The notes beneath the pieces are model-generated. The model worked only from the letters and a program-made list of their open reading frames with translations. It had not been told where the DNA came from and did no database searches. Below are positions 27,064-37,785 of a DNA stretch of 64,000 nucleotides, piece by piece. The stretch spans positions 1-64,000 of the forward strand of contig NZ_BCTL01000016.1 of the NCBI RefSeq assembly GCF_001571265.1, read 5' to 3'. The position numbers were made by a program, and so were the translations under genes. The stretch's first letter is position 1, and the number at the start of each line of letters is the position of its first letter. Source of the stretch: Cedecea neteri NBRC 105707 = ATCC 33855 (GTDB lineage: Bacteria > Pseudomonadota > Gammaproteobacteria > Enterobacterales > Enterobacteriaceae).

Positions 27064-28455
27064 ATGTTTATCCTTGGCACGCTGAATTTTATTGTTGATA
27101 TTCTAAAGGTCCCGGCCATTCTCGTCGGGTTGATAGCATTAATTGGCCTGGTGGCACAAAAGAAATCATTTTCTGATGTGGTCAAAGGCTCAATTAAAAC
27201 CGTATTAGGTTTTATTGTTCTGGGCGGCGGCGCCACCGTATTAGTGGGGTCTTTGAATCCACTGGGCGGTATGTTTGAGCACGCCTTTAATATCCAGGGC
27301 ATTATTCCGAATAATGAAGCGATTGTTTCCATCGCGCTGGAAAAATACGGGGCATCCACGGCGCTGATTATGGCCTTCGGGATGGTGGCGAACATCATTG
27401 TGGCTCGCTTTACCCGCCTGAAGTACATCTTCCTGACCGGGCACCACACGTTCTACATGGCGTGCATGATAAGCGTCATCCTGACCGTGGCAGGCTTTGA
27501 AGGCGTGGCGCTGGTGTTTACCGGGTCGCTGATCCTTGGCCTGATTATGGCGTTCTTCCCGGCGATTGCTCAGCGCTACATGCGTCGTATCACCGGTACC
27601 GATGATATCGGCTTTGGTCACTTCGGCACGCTGGGCTACGTCCTGTCCGGCTGGATCGGCAGCAAGTGCGGGAAAGGCTCGCGTTCAACGGAAGAGATGA
27701 ACCTGCCGAAGAACCTCAGCTTCCTGCGCGACAGCTCAATCTCTATCTCCCTGACCATGATAATCATCTACATGATCCTCGCGATTTGTGCGGGTCAGGC
27801 TTATGTAGAAGAGAAGCTCAGCGGCGGCCAGAACTTCCTGGTTTACTCCATTATTCAGGCGATTACCTTTGCGGCCGGGGTGTTCATCATCCTGCAGGGT
27901 GTGCGTTTGATTCTGGCAGAAATCGTCCCGGCGTTTACCGGTTTCTCCGAGAAGCTGGTGCCTAATGCTCGCCCGGCGCTTGACTGCCCGGTGGTTTACC
28001 CTTACGCGCCGAATGCCGTGCTGGTGGGCTTCCTGTTCAGTTTCCTCGGTGGCCTGGTCGGCCTGTTCCTGCTGGGGCAGATGAAGCTGGTGCTGATTTT
28101 GCCGGGCGTAGTGCCTCACTTCTTTACCGGGGCTACCGCTGGCGTGTTTGGTAACGCTACCGGCGGTCGTCGCGGGGCAATGGTGGGGGCTTTTGCCAAC
28201 GGACTGCTGATTACCTTCCTGCCTGTCTTGCTGCTGCCTGTGCTGGGGGCGCTGGGCTTCGCCAACACTACCTTCTCCGACGCTGATTTCGGCGTAGTGG
28301 GGATTATCCTCGGCAACCTGGCACGCTTCCTGTCACCTGCGGCGATTACCGCAGTAGTGGTCGCCGTGTTTGCGGTACTGGTCGGGTTCAACTATCTGGG
28401 CAAAGGAAAAGGCACTCCTGCCGTACACACTGAAGACAATACGGGGGCTAAATAA
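27064..28455 (+). CDS. PTS EIIC component, ascorbate (UlaA/SgaT) type
   Basis: EIIC is the membrane channel that binds and translocates the sugar. The 463 residues contain about 10-11 hydrophobic segments and resemble UlaA over the whole length, including the glycine-rich GHFGTLGYVLSGWIG and HFFTGATAGVFGNATGG segments. The ribosome site is AGCGGAGG. The last base of its stop is the first base of the next start codon. L-ascorbate itself is unlikely as substrate because the lactonase and decarboxylase of the ula pathway are absent. Confidence 0.88.
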   Translation: MFILGTLNFIVDILKVPAILVGLIALIGLVAQKKSFSDVVKGSIKTVLGFIVLGGGATVLVGSLNPLGGMFEHAFNIQGIIPNNEAIVSIALEKYGASTALIMAFGMVANIIVARFTRLKYIFLTGHHTFYMACMISVILTVAGFEGVALVFTGSLILGLIMAFFPAIAQRYMRRITGTDDIGFGHFGTLGYVLSGWIGSKCGKGSRSTEEMNLPKNLSFLRDSSISISLTMIIIYMILAICAGQAYVEEKLSGGQNFLVYSIIQAITFAAGVFIILQGVRLILAEIVPAFTGFSEKLVPNARPALDCPVVYPYAPNAVLVGFLFSFLGGLVGLFLLGQMKLVLILPGVVPHFFTGATAGVFGNATGGRRGAMVGAFANGLLITFLPVLLLPVLGALGFANTTFSDADFGVVGIILGNLARFLSPAAITAVVVAVFAVLVGFNYLGKGKGTPAVHTEDNTGAK

Positions 28456-29288
28456 TGAATGAACTGGCAGACGTCACGCGGTTTGCGCGCGACATCCGGG
28501 TCGAGACGCTGAAGGCGCTCACCCAACTGGGGTTTGGCCATTACGGCGGCAGCATGTCGGTGGTTGAGACGCTGGCAGTGCTGTACGGCGAGGTGATGAA
28601 TATCGATCCGGGCGATCCCGACTGGTCTGAACGCGATTACTTTGTGCTGTCGAAAGGGCATGCTGGCCCGGCGCTGTACAGCACGCTGGCGCTTAAGGGA
28701 TATTTCCCGGTCGAGCAGTTGGCCACTCTGAATGAGAATGGGACCAGCCTGCCGAGCCACCCCGATCGCCTGAAAACTCGCGGCGTGGACGCCACTACAG
28801 GTTCGCTGGGGCAGGGGATTTCGATTGCCGCAGGTATTGCGCTGTCCCACAAGCTGGCGCAACGCCGTAACCGGGTATTCAGCATCGTCGGCGACGGCGA
28901 GCTGAACGAGGGGCAGTGCTGGGAGGCTTTCCAGTTTATTGCTCATCACCGCCTCAATAACCTGACGGTCTTCGTGGACTGGAACAAGCAGCAGCTGGAC
29001 GGCGAGCTGGACGAAATCATCTGCGCTTTCGATCTGGCAGAGAAGTTTAGCGCCTTCGGTTTTGACGTCGTGCAGGTGAAAGGGGATGACATCGCCGGCT
29101 TGCTGGCGGCGGTGAAGCCTGTGCGCAGCGGCGAGCAGCGTCCTCTGCTGGTGGTTCTCGACAGCGTGAAGGGGCAAGGCGTGCCGTATCTTGAACAGCT
29201 GGGTAATTCTCATCATCTTCGCCTGACGGAGCAGTCAAAACAGGCGCTGGAGCAGGCCATCGCGCAACTGGAGGCGGCACATGATTAA
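28455..29288 (+). CDS. Transketolase, N-terminal (PP-domain) subunit
   Basis: The 277 residues cover only the first third of a transketolase, the domain that binds the diphosphate of thiamine diphosphate. The TPP/metal motif GDGELNEGQ (146-154) with the downstream Asn near 177 is intact, as is GHAGPALYS. The next gene supplies the rest, so the two form a split transketolase. Such pairs are widespread in bacteria, including an apulose-4-phosphate transketolase (AptA/AptB); I do not claim that specificity here. It overlaps the IIC stop by 1 bp and the next gene by 8 bp. Confidence 0.92.
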   Translation: MNELADVTRFARDIRVETLKALTQLGFGHYGGSMSVVETLAVLYGEVMNIDPGDPDWSERDYFVLSKGHAGPALYSTLALKGYFPVEQLATLNENGTSLPSHPDRLKTRGVDATTGSLGQGISIAAGIALSHKLAQRRNRVFSIVGDGELNEGQCWEAFQFIAHHRLNNLTVFVDWNKQQLDGELDEIICAFDLAEKFSAFGFDVVQVKGDDIAGLLAAVKPVRSGEQRPLLVVLDSVKGQGVPYLEQLGNSHHLRLTEQSKQALEQAIAQLEAAHD

Positions 29289-30234
29289 GGTAAACCAGAC
29301 GGGCGGCCAGGACGCCGTTGAAATGCGGAAAATCTATGCCGGGTTTGTTCAGCAGCAGATTAGCGAAGACAGCGGGATCATCGCGCTGGAAGCCGACCTG
29401 ATGAGTTCGATGGCGATGGACGGCGTACAGCGAGATAACCCGCAGCATGTGATTAACTGCGGCATCATGGAGGCCAACGTGATTGGCGTGGCGGCAGGCC
29501 TGTCGCTGACCGGGCGTAAGCCGTTCGTGCATACCTTTACCGCCTTTGCCAGCCGCCGTTGTTTTGACCAGCTGTTTATGTCGCTGGATTACCAGCGCAA
29601 TAACGTCAAGGTCATCGCTTCTGACGCCGGGGTAACGGCCTGCCATAACGGCGGGACCCATATGTCGTTCGAAGATATGGGTATTGTTCGTGGGCTGGCA
29701 AACTCCATTGTGCTGGAGGTGACCGACGCGGTGATGTTTAAAGATATTTTGCGTCAGCTTATCGAGCTGGAAGGTTTCTACTGGGTGAGGACTATTCGCA
29801 AGCAGGCGGCTACCGTTTATGAGGAAGGCTCGACCTTCACCATCGGCAAAGGCAACGTGCTGCGTGAAGGCACGGACATTACGCTGATAGCCAACGGGAT
29901 TATGGTTGCAGAAGCGCTAAAAGCGGCTCAACAGCTGGAGCAGGAGGGGGGCAGCGCGGCGGTGATCGACATGTTCACCCTCAAGCCTATCGACCGCATG
30001 CTGGTGAAGAACTATGCCGAAAAAACTGGCCGGATTGTGACCTGCGAAAACCACAGTATTCACAACGGGCTGGGGTCGGCGGTGGCGGAAGTTCTGGTTG
30101 AAACTTGCCCGGTGCCGATGCGCAGAGTGGGCGTGAAGGAACGTTACGGCCAGGTCGGGACCCAGGCGTTCCTGCAGCAGGAGTATGGCCTTACGGCGGT
30201 AGATATCGTGAAAGCGGCGAAAGAGCTACTGTAG
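29281..30234 (+). CDS. Transketolase, C-terminal (Pyr + C domains) subunit
   Basis: The 317 residues contain the pyrimidine-binding domain (about 12-180) and the C-terminal domain (about 190-310) of transketolase. Glu64 in NCGIMEANVIG is at the position of the glutamate that activates thiamine. Together with the upstream subunit it would transfer a two-carbon ketol unit from a phosphorylated ketose to an aldose phosphate. The start overlaps the N-subunit gene by 8 bp, which would keep the subunits in balance. A bidirectional terminator follows. Confidence 0.92.
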   Translation: MIKVNQTGGQDAVEMRKIYAGFVQQQISEDSGIIALEADLMSSMAMDGVQRDNPQHVINCGIMEANVIGVAAGLSLTGRKPFVHTFTAFASRRCFDQLFMSLDYQRNNVKVIASDAGVTACHNGGTHMSFEDMGIVRGLANSIVLEVTDAVMFKDILRQLIELEGFYWVRTIRKQAATVYEEGSTFTIGKGNVLREGTDITLIANGIMVAEALKAAQQLEQEGGSAAVIDMFTLKPIDRMLVKNYAEKTGRIVTCENHSIHNGLGSAVAEVLVETCPVPMRRVGVKERYGQVGTQAFLQQEYGLTAVDIVKAAKELL

Positions 30235-30248
30235 CGGGTTATAGCAAT

Positions 30249-30278
30249 AAAAAAGGCAGCCACCTGGCTGCCTTTTTG
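30249..30278. terminator. Bidirectional terminator between tkt and pta
   Basis: GGCAGCCA (30255-30262) pairs with TGGCTGCC (30265-30272); AAAAAA precedes and TTTTT follows, so it works for both the transketolase operon and the convergent ackA-pta operon. Confidence 0.9.
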
Positions 30279-30291
30279 CGTCTCGGCTTGC

Positions 30292-32433
30292 TTACGCCTG
30301 CTGAGCGGACTGAATCGCGGTCAGAGCGATGGTGTAGACGATATCGTCAACCAGCGCGCCACGGGACAGGTCGTTAACCGGCTTGCGCATACCCTGCAGC
30401 ATTGGCCCGATAGAGATCAGGTCTGCAGAACGCTGTACCGCTTTATAGGTGGTGTTACCGGTGTTCAGGTCAGGGAAGATGAACACGGTCGCACGGCCCG
30501 CAACAGGAGAGTTTGGTGCCTTAGACTTAGCCACGTCAGCCATTACCGCAGCGTCATACTGCAGTGGGCCGTCGATGACCAGGTCAGGGCGTTTTTCCTG
30601 AGCGATACGGGTCGCTTCACGCACTTTCTCAACGTCGCTACCTGCGCCGGAGTTACCGGTGGAGTAGGAGAGCATTGCAACGCGCGGGTCGATACCGAAA
30701 GCGGCAGCGGAGTCAGCGGACTGAATCGCGATCTCTGCCAGCTGTTCTGCGGTTGGATCCGGGTTGATCGCACAGTCGCCGTAAACGTAAACCTGTTCAG
30801 GCAGCAGCATGAAGAACACGGAAGACACCAGAGAACTGCCTGGTGCGGTTTTGATCAGCTGCAGCGGTGGACGGATGGTGTTGGCGGTGGTGTGAACTGC
30901 GCCGGAAACCAGGCCGTCAACTTCGTCCTGCTCAAGCATCAGGGTGCCCAGCACAACGTTGTCTTCCAGCTGCTCGCGAGCAACGGCTTCGGTCATGCCT
31001 TTGCTCTTACGCAGTTCAACCAGACGGGCAACGTAGCTTTCGCGAACCACTTCTGGATCGACGATTTCGATGCCTGCGCCCAGCTCAACGCCCTGCGCCG
31101 CAGCAACACGGGTGATTTCATCCGGGTTACCAAGCAGCACACAGGTCGCGATACCACGTTCAGCACAGATAGCTGCTGCTTTAACGGTACGCGGTTCGTC
31201 GCCTTCCGGCAGCACAACACGTTTACCGGCTTTACGAGCCAGTTCGGTCAGCTGGTAGCGGAACGCTGGAGGAGACAGACGACGGCTGCGCTCGGAGGTC
31301 GCGGTCAGGGATTCGATCCAGTTAGCATCGATGTGGCTGGCCACATATTCCTGCACTTTTTCGATACGCTGATGGTCGTCGGTTGGGACTTCCAGGTTGA
31401 AGCTCTGCAGGCTCAGAGAGGTCTGCCAGGTGTTGGTATCAACCATGAACAGCGGCAGGCCGGTGGCGAAAGCACGTTCGCACAGCTTGCTGATGCGTGG
31501 GTCCATTTCGTAACCGCCGGTCAGCAGGATTGCGCCGATTTCAACGCCGTTCATGGCGGCCAGGCAGGCGGCTACCAGCACGTCCGGGCGATCTGCGGAG
31601 GTGACCAGCAGAGAACCAGGGCGGAAGTGTTCCAGCATGTGCGGAATGCTGCGCGCACAGAAGGTCACGGACTTCACGCGGCGAGTATTGATGTCACCTT
31701 CGTTAATGACGGTCGCGTTCAGGTGGCGAGCCATGTCGATAGCGCGGGTAGCAATCAGTTCGAAGCTCCACGGCACACAGCCCAGAACCGGCAGCGGGCT
31801 GTCGGCAAACAGCTGCTTAGGATCGATGTTCGCGATGCTCGCTTTGCTGGAGTCGTCGAAGATCTCGGACAGGTCAGGGCGGGTGCGGCCTTGCTCATCA
31901 ACCGGTGCGTTCAATTTGTTAATGATAACGCCGGTGATGTTGGTGTTTTTGCTGCCGCCGAAGCTGCTGCGGGTCAGTTCGATACGCTCTTTCAGCTGCT
32001 CCGGAGAGTCATTGCCCAGAGACATTACGAAGACGATTTCCGCGTTCAGGGTTTTGGCGATTTCGTAGTTCAGCGCCTGAGCAAACTGGTGTTTGCGGGT
32101 CGGCACCAGGCCTTCAACCAGCACGACTTCAGCATCTTTGCTGGTGGCATGGTAGTTGGCGATAATCTCTTCCATCAACACGTCCTGCTGATTGCTGGAC
32201 AGCAGGGACTCTACGTGGCCCATGTTCAGCGGCTCGGCGGCCGGGATGGTGGAGTTAGCACGAATGATGCTGGTGGTCTGGTCCGGGCTATCGCCACCGG
32301 TACGCGGCTGGGCGATAGGTTTGAAGACGCTCAGACGAACGCCTTTTTGTTCCATAGCACGGATAACGCCAAGGCTTACGCTAGTAAGGCCGACGCTGGT
32401 TCCGGTAGGGATCAGCATAATAGTACGGGACAC
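30292..32433 (-). CDS. pta: Phosphate acetyltransferase Pta
   Basis: Pta converts acetyl-CoA and phosphate to acetyl phosphate and CoA. The 713 residues (K-12: 714) have the enterobacterial three-part layout: an N-terminal P-loop-like domain ([15 protein letters not shown]), a central DRTGG domain and the C-terminal catalytic PTA domain (from about 390). The frame is open 13 codons further upstream, but the GTG at 32433 has AGAGG 7 bp away and matches the E. coli GTG start. It is the second gene after ackA. Confidence 0.97.
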   Translation of the reverse strand: MSRTIMLIPTGTSVGLTSVSLGVIRAMEQKGVRLSVFKPIAQPRTGGDSPDQTTSIIRANSTIPAAEPLNMGHVESLLSSNQQDVLMEEIIANYHATSKDAEVVLVEGLVPTRKHQFAQALNYEIAKTLNAEIVFVMSLGNDSPEQLKERIELTRSSFGGSKNTNITGVIINKLNAPVDEQGRTRPDLSEIFDDSSKASIANIDPKQLFADSPLPVLGCVPWSFELIATRAIDMARHLNATVINEGDINTRRVKSVTFCARSIPHMLEHFRPGSLLVTSADRPDVLVAACLAAMNGVEIGAILLTGGYEMDPRISKLCERAFATGLPLFMVDTNTWQTSLSLQSFNLEVPTDDHQRIEKVQEYVASHIDANWIESLTATSERSRRLSPPAFRYQLTELARKAGKRVVLPEGDEPRTVKAAAICAERGIATCVLLGNPDEITRVAAAQGVELGAGIEIVDPEVVRESYVARLVELRKSKGMTEAVAREQLEDNVVLGTLMLEQDEVDGLVSGAVHTTANTIRPPLQLIKTAPGSSLVSSVFFMLLPEQVYVYGDCAINPDPTAEQLAEIAIQSADSAAAFGIDPRVAMLSYSTGNSGAGSDVEKVREATRIAQEKRPDLVIDGPLQYDAAVMADVAKSKAPNSPVAGRATVFIFPDLNTGNTTYKAVQRSADLISIGPMLQGMRKPVNDLSRGALVDDIVYTIALTAIQSAQQA

Positions 32434-32489
32434 GGTATAACCTCTTTCGTTTTCGCGAGCAGGGATGCTCACTCGACTCAGAAAACAAC

Positions 32490-32511
32490 ACCGCCAGCTA
32501 AGGCTGGCGGT
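32490..32511 (-). other. Hairpin between ackA and pta
   Basis: ACCGCCAGC and GCTGGCGGT form a perfect 9-bp stem with a 4-nt loop, directly after the ackA stop. On the minus strand TGTTGTTTTC follows, an imperfect U run. It probably causes partial termination or protects ackA mRNA. Confidence 0.6.
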
Positions 32512-32518
32512 GAGGGAA

Positions 32519-33721
32519 TCAGGCGGTCAGGCGGGATGCATCCTGAGCGATGACCAGCTCTTCGTTGGTGGTGATAACCACCGCCGGGCGGGTGCCTTCC
32601 TTGTTGATGAAGCCAGACTTGCCGAAACGTGCAGCCAGGTTGCGCTCGTGATCAACGTCGAAGCCCAGTACGCCCAGTTTGCCCAGGGACAGTTCGCGCA
32701 CCATCGCGGCGTTTTCACCGATACCGCCGGTGAAGACAACGGCGTCCAGACGGCCATCCATCAGCGCGGTGTAAGAACCGATGTATTTCGCCAGACGGTG
32801 GCAGTAAACGTCCATCGCACGTTTAGCGTCTTCTTTAGTCGCGTAGTTGTCTTCAACATAGCGGCAGTCGCTGGTGACTTCGGTCAGACCCAGCAGGCCA
32901 GACTCTTTGGTCAGCATCTTGTTGATGTCTTCCACGCTCATGCCCAGGGCATCGTGCAGGTGGAAGATGATAGCCGGGTCGATGTCGCCGGAGCGGGTAC
33001 CCATGACCAGACCTTCCAGCGGGGTCAGACCCATGGAAGTATCAACGCATTTGCCGTTACGGATTGCAGAAACGGAACCGCCGTTGCCCAGGTGGCAGGT
33101 GATGATGTTCAGTTCATCAACCGGCTTGTTCAGCATTTTTGCGGCTTCCTGAGTCACATAGAAGTGGCTGGTGCCGTGTGCGCCATAGCGACGAACGCCG
33201 TGCTCTTTGTACAGTTTGTACGGCAGAGCGTAGAGGAAAGATTCTTCCGGCATGGTCTGATGGAACGCGGTGTCGAACACGGCAACGTTTTTATCAGCCA
33301 GGTTAGGGAAGGATTTCAGGGCTTCAGCGATACCGATCAGGTGAGCCGGGTTATGCAGCGGTGCAAAAGAGGCAGAATCTTTGATACCCTGAATAACGGA
33401 ATCATCGATAACAACGGAGCTGGTGTATTTTTCACCGCCGTGTACGATACGGTGACCAATTGCGGTCAACTGAGCGGACAATTCTGGTTTTTCTGCCAGA
33501 ATTTTATTAACGATGAAGTTAAGAGCTTCGCTGTGAGCGGCACCTGCACCCAGAGCCGCTTCTTGTTTAGCGCCGTCCAGCTTCCATTTGATACGGGCTT
33601 CAGGAAGGTGGAAACACTCTGCTAAACCAGAAAGGTACTCTTCACCGTTTACAGCATCGATAATTGCGAATTTCAGTGATGAGCTACCGCAGTTCAGAAC
33701 CAGTACTAGCTTACTCGACAT
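32519..33721 (-). CDS. ackA: Acetate kinase AckA
   Basis: AckA makes ATP and acetate from acetyl phosphate and, in reverse, activates acetate. The 400 residues equal the K-12 length. Signature elements of the ASKHA fold are intact: [11 protein letters not shown] at the N-terminus, GHRIVHGG near residue 88-95, and the GTRSGDIDP and FTGGIGENA segments. It is the first gene of the ackA-pta operon; promoters lie in the 338-bp gap shared with yfbV. Confidence 0.98.
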   Translation of the reverse strand: MSSKLVLVLNCGSSSLKFAIIDAVNGEEYLSGLAECFHLPEARIKWKLDGAKQEAALGAGAAHSEALNFIVNKILAEKPELSAQLTAIGHRIVHGGEKYTSSVVIDDSVIQGIKDSASFAPLHNPAHLIGIAEALKSFPNLADKNVAVFDTAFHQTMPEESFLYALPYKLYKEHGVRRYGAHGTSHFYVTQEAAKMLNKPVDELNIITCHLGNGGSVSAIRNGKCVDTSMGLTPLEGLVMGTRSGDIDPAIIFHLHDALGMSVEDINKMLTKESGLLGLTEVTSDCRYVEDNYATKEDAKRAMDVYCHRLAKYIGSYTALMDGRLDAVVFTGGIGENAAMVRELSLGKLGVLGFDVDHERNLAARFGKSGFINKEGTRPAVVITTNEELVIAQDASRLTA

Positions 33722-34059
33722 GGAAGTACCTATTTTTGATACGTGGCTAAAAAAACGTCAGTGAGTCTATCAGCGTAGCGCATGATGACGCGGACATTTA
33801 TGATTAACGTCATGCCAAAAGCGTTTTTCGGCATGGCGAATAAAATTACTCAGAGTTTACGCCATATTCCTGAAGCTGCAGGTCACGGCGATGTAAAAGA
33901 ATGTTTGACAGCGTGTGGTTTCCCAACTACGGCCATCAAAGGCCGGCACAGGGTAGCAGATAGCGGCTCGGAAAGACAAAATTTTTTGAACGATGTCATT
34001 TAGAGTTGTTGAGTTGCAATATTATTTTATTTTTTATATGTAGAGTTGAGGTATGAGCC
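33722..34059. promoter_or_regulatory. ackA-yfbV divergent intergenic region
   Basis: No gene is visible in these 338 bp. The region must contain the ackA-pta promoters and the yfbV promoter. An inverted repeat CATGCCAAAA..TTTTCGGCATG lies at 33811-33835. Close to yfbV the sequence becomes very AT-rich, with TTGCAA (34014) and TATATG (34035) as weak promoter-like words. I cannot assign exact start sites. Confidence 0.5.
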
Positions 34060-34515
34060 ATGTCGACACCCCAGAATAGCCATGTTAGCTGGTTTAGCCT
34101 GTTCGGACGTGGGCAGCACTACTCAAAGACCTGGCCGCTGGATAAGCGGCTGTCACCGGTATTTATCGAAAATCGTGTGATTCGTGCCACTCGGTACGCC
34201 ATACGTTTTATGCCGCCGCTGGCGGTGTTTACCCTAACGTGGCAAATCGCATTGGGCGGTCAGCTTGGCCCCGCTGTGGCCACGGCACTTTTTGCCTGTA
34301 GCCTGCCGATGCAAGGACTGTGGTGGCTCGGCAAGCGCTCGGTCACGCCATTACCGCCTTCAACCTTACAGTGGTTTTATGAAGTTCGTATGAAACTGCA
34401 GGAAGCTGGCCAGGCTTTGGCCCCGGTTGAAGGCAAGCCGGACTACCAGGCACTGGCGGACGTGCTGAAGCGCGCGTTCAAACAGCTGGATAAAACTTTC
34501 CTGGATGATTTGTAA
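34060..34515 (+). CDS. yfbV: YfbV, UPF0208 inner membrane protein
   Basis: The 151 residues equal the K-12 length. Two membrane segments are predicted at about 45-65 and 70-90, with cytoplasmic N- and C-terminal parts. In E. coli YfbV has been linked to the insulation of the Ter macrodomain of the chromosome, by an unknown mechanism. It is divergent from ackA, as in E. coli, and a terminator follows it. Confidence 0.93.
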   Translation: MSTPQNSHVSWFSLFGRGQHYSKTWPLDKRLSPVFIENRVIRATRYAIRFMPPLAVFTLTWQIALGGQLGPAVATALFACSLPMQGLWWLGKRSVTPLPPSTLQWFYEVRMKLQEAGQALAPVEGKPDYQALADVLKRAFKQLDKTFLDDL

Positions 34516-34538
34516 TTACCCTGCGGTTGCGCATATAA

Positions 34539-35105
<567 letters not shown>

Positions 35106-35118
35106 GGAGAGACGCGTA

Positions 35119-35778
35119 GTGAAGTGTAAAGGTTTCTTGTTTGATTTGGATGGTACGCTGGTTGACTCCCTTCCTGCCGTCGAGCGCGCGTGGGTAAACT
35201 GGGCAAAGCGTTTTAATATTTCCCCGGAAGAGGTCTTGGGCTTCATCCACGGCAAGCAGGCGATTACCTCACTGCGCCACTTTATGGCCGGTGCCTCCGA
35301 GGAAGAAATTCAGCAGGAGTTCCTGCGCCTCGAGAAGCTGGAGTCTGAAGATACCGACGGTATCGTTGCCCTGCCTGGGGCCGCGGAGCTTTTGGCTCAC
35401 CTTAACGAAGCCGGTATTCCGTGGGCTATCGTCACTTCAGGTTCCGTGCCGGTAGCATCCGCTCGTCGCCTGGCCGGTGGCCTACCCGAGCCGGAAGTGT
35501 TTGTGACGGCTGAGCGAGTGGCGCGCGGGAAACCTGAACCTGACGCCTATTTGCTTGGCGCTCAGCTGCTTGGGCTAGAGCCGGAAGAGTGCGTAGTCGT
35601 TGAAGATGCGCCAGCGGGCGTACTTTCAGGGCTGGCTGCCGGCTGCCACGTGATTGCGGTTAACGCCCCGGCGGATACGCCACGGCTTGAACACGTGGAT
35701 TATGTCCTCACCTCCCTTACCGAGCTGCTGGTCCAGAAATCGCCGGACGGCACGGTCGAAGTGTTAAGAAAACACTAA
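35119..35778 (+). CDS. yfbT: HAD-family hexitol/sugar phosphatase YfbT (HxpA)
   Basis: The enzyme dephosphorylates sugar and hexitol phosphates; the K-12 protein is also named HxpA. The 220 residues begin with HAD motif I DLDGTLVDS (aspartates about 9 and 11); motif II is VTSG, motif III the Lys in RGKPEPDAY and motif IV VVEDAPAGV. The cap domain lies between motifs I and II. Translation starts at GTG 8 bp after GAGGAGA; the open frame extends 12 codons upstream into yfbU but lacks homology there. A strong terminator follows. Confidence 0.93.
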   Translation: MKCKGFLFDLDGTLVDSLPAVERAWVNWAKRFNISPEEVLGFIHGKQAITSLRHFMAGASEEEIQQEFLRLEKLESEDTDGIVALPGAAELLAHLNEAGIPWAIVTSGSVPVASARRLAGGLPEPEVFVTAERVARGKPEPDAYLLGAQLLGLEPEECVVVEDAPAGVLSGLAAGCHVIAVNAPADTPRLEHVDYVLTSLTELLVQKSPDGTVEVLRKH

Positions 35779-35789
35779 TCCCATGATTT

Positions 35790-35815
35790 AACCCCGCATT
35801 TGCGGGGTTTTTTTA
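35790..35815 (+). terminator. Intrinsic terminator after yfbT
   Basis: AACCCCGCA (35790-35798) pairs with TGCGGGGTT (35801-35809) around a 2-nt loop and runs into seven U residues. Confidence 0.9.
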
Positions 35816-35869
35816 TGGCATTCTTGTCTACATTCAATTCACCAATATTCAGCCATTCAGGGACTCGTT

Positions 35870-37702
35870 TTGAATTCGGAACTCATTTGGGTGTTGTCGT
35901 TGCTGGGGATTGCCGTCCTGCTGTTCGCTACCGGGAAGATGCGTATGGACGCGGTGGCGCTGTTGGTGATTGTCGCTTTTGTCCTCAGCGGTACGTTAAG
36001 CCTGAGCGAAGCCTTTTCCGGGTTCAGCGATCCCAACGTTATCCTGATTGCTGCATTATTCATTATTGGTGACGGGCTGGTGCGTACCGGCGTAGCAACC
36101 AAAATGGGCAGTTGGCTGGTGGACGTGGCGGGCAGCAGCGAAACCAAAATGCTGATCCTGCTGATGGTGACGGTAGCCGGGCTGGGTGCATTCATGAGTT
36201 CTACCGGCGTGGTGGCCATTTTTATTCCGGTGGTTATCAGCGTTTCAATGCGCATGAAAATTTCCCCCTCCAGATTGATGATGCCGCTCAGCTTTGCCGG
36301 GCTTATCAGCGGCATGATGACCCTCGTTGCCACGCCCCCCAATCTGGTTATTAATAGTGAGTTGCTGCGTGAAGGGCTGGAAGGCTTCCAGTTCTTTAGC
36401 GTAACGCCGATTGGCCTGGCGGTATTGGTGCTTGGCATCCTTTATATGCTGGTGGTGCGTTTTGCGCTTAAAGGGCAGGGCGATGAGGCGGGAAAAGAGA
36501 GCTGGAAGCGCCGTTCTTTCCGCGATTTGATTAAAGAATATCGCCTGACCGGGCGGGCGCGACGGCTGGCTATTCGTCCCGGTTCGCCGATGGTCGGCCA
36601 CCGGCTGGATGATTTGAAGCTGCGCGAGCGCTACGGGGCTAACGTTATCGGTCTTGAACGGTGGCGCAAGTTCCGCCGCGTTATCGTCAATGTGACCGGC
36701 GTGACCGAGTTCCGTGCGCGTGACGTTCTGCTGATCGATATGTCCGCCTCGGACGTTGATTTACGTGAGTTTTGCAGCGAGCAAATGCTGGAGCCGATGG
36801 TGCTGCGCGGCGAGTATTTCTCGGATCAAGCGTTGGATGTGGGTATGGCAGAAGTGTCGCTTTTGCCTGAATCAGAACTGACCGGGCAGACTTTGCGAGA
36901 AATCGCCTTCCGAACCCGCTACGGTCTTAACGTTGTTGGCCTGCGGCGAGACGGTAAGGCAATGGAAGGGCTACTGGTGGATGAGCCCATTCAGCTGGGG
37001 GATATTATTCTGGTGGTCGGCGACTGGAAGCTGATTAACCAACTTTCACAGCAAAACCGTGATTTCCTGGTGCTCAATCTGCCGGTGGAAGAGCGGGATG
37101 CTTCCCCGGCACACAGCCAGGCGCCGCACGCAATTTTCTGTCTGGCGCTAATGGTCGCCCTAATGCTAACCGACGAGATACCCAACCCTATTGCCGCGAT
37201 CATCGCCTGCCTGCTGATGGGCAAGTTCCGCTGTATTGATATGGAAAGCGCCTATAAGGCGATTCACTGGCCGAGCATTATTCTGATTGTCGGGATGATG
37301 CCTTTTGCGCTGGCGTTGCAAAAAACCGGCGGGGTGGATTTAATCGTTCATGGGCTGATGGAGTTTGGCGGTGGATATGGGCCTTACATCATGCTGGTGT
37401 GCCTCTTTGTGATGTGCGCAACCATCGGGCTGTTTATCTCTAATACCGCGACGGCGGTACTGATGGCGCCTATCGCGCTGGCCGCCGCTAAATCAATGGG
37501 CGTTTCGCCTTACCCGTTCGCGATGATTGTGGCGATGGCGGCCTCTGCGGCGTTTATGACGCCGGTATCATCGCCGGTCAACACGCTGGTGCTGGGGCCG
37601 GGGAACTATAAATTTAGCGACTTCGTGAAGCTCGGCGTGCCGTTTACCGTCATTGTGATGATCGTGAGCGTAGTGATGGTGCCAATGTTATTCCCGTTCT
37701 GA
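35870..37702 (+). CDS. yfbS: YfbS, SLC13-type transporter with RCK_C domains
   Basis: The 610 residues equal K-12 YfbS. Hydrophobic helices at 1-195 and 420-610 form a divalent anion/sodium symporter-like (CitMHS/DASS) transporter, split by a central cytoplasmic part with two TrkA-C/RCK_C domains (about 225-300 and 310-400) that usually bind a regulatory ligand. Conserved transporter motifs [32 protein letters not shown] and [11 protein letters not shown] are intact. The substrate is unknown. The start is TTG with CAGGGA 6 bp upstream. Confidence 0.92.
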   Translation: MNSELIWVLSLLGIAVLLFATGKMRMDAVALLVIVAFVLSGTLSLSEAFSGFSDPNVILIAALFIIGDGLVRTGVATKMGSWLVDVAGSSETKMLILLMVTVAGLGAFMSSTGVVAIFIPVVISVSMRMKISPSRLMMPLSFAGLISGMMTLVATPPNLVINSELLREGLEGFQFFSVTPIGLAVLVLGILYMLVVRFALKGQGDEAGKESWKRRSFRDLIKEYRLTGRARRLAIRPGSPMVGHRLDDLKLRERYGANVIGLERWRKFRRVIVNVTGVTEFRARDVLLIDMSASDVDLREFCSEQMLEPMVLRGEYFSDQALDVGMAEVSLLPESELTGQTLREIAFRTRYGLNVVGLRRDGKAMEGLLVDEPIQLGDIILVVGDWKLINQLSQQNRDFLVLNLPVEERDASPAHSQAPHAIFCLALMVALMLTDEIPNPIAAIIACLLMGKFRCIDMESAYKAIHWPSIILIVGMMPFALALQKTGGVDLIVHGLMEFGGGYGPYIMLVCLFVMCATIGLFISNTATAVLMAPIALAAAKSMGVSPYPFAMIVAMAASAAFMTPVSSPVNTLVLGPGNYKFSDFVKLGVPFTVIVMIVSVVMVPMLFPF

Positions 37703-37708
37703 TATTTA

Positions 37709-37748
37709 CCCTCATCCCGGCCTTCTCCCTGTAAGGGAGAAGGGGAGA
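37709..37748. repeat. REP-like palindrome, copy E
   Basis: CCCTCATCCC followed by the stem CCTTCTCCCT (37721-37730) with AGGGAGAAGG (37734-37743). The right outer arm is lost. It lies between convergent yfbS and yfbR. Confidence 0.7.
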
Positions 37749-37785
37749 ACATTATCCTGATTTCGCTTCGGCAGAGGGAAAGTGT

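Noticed and set aside
24838-30234. Assignment of the PTS operon to L-ascorbate (ula)
   Set aside because: The EII proteins are of the ascorbate type, but the lactonase, decarboxylase and epimerases of the ula pathway are missing and a split transketolase is present instead.
30892-32553. A 553-codon open frame antisense to pta
   Set aside because: It mirrors pta codons, has no family resemblance and runs through the ackA-pta hairpin. It is a shadow frame.
32465-33625. A 386-codon open frame antisense to ackA
   Set aside because: Same reason: it is opposite a highly conserved enzyme gene and has no domain or ribosome site support.
35800-36072. A 90-codon frame overlapping the start of yfbS
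   Set aside because: It begins inside the terminator of yfbT and overlaps the conserved yfbS N-terminus in another frame.
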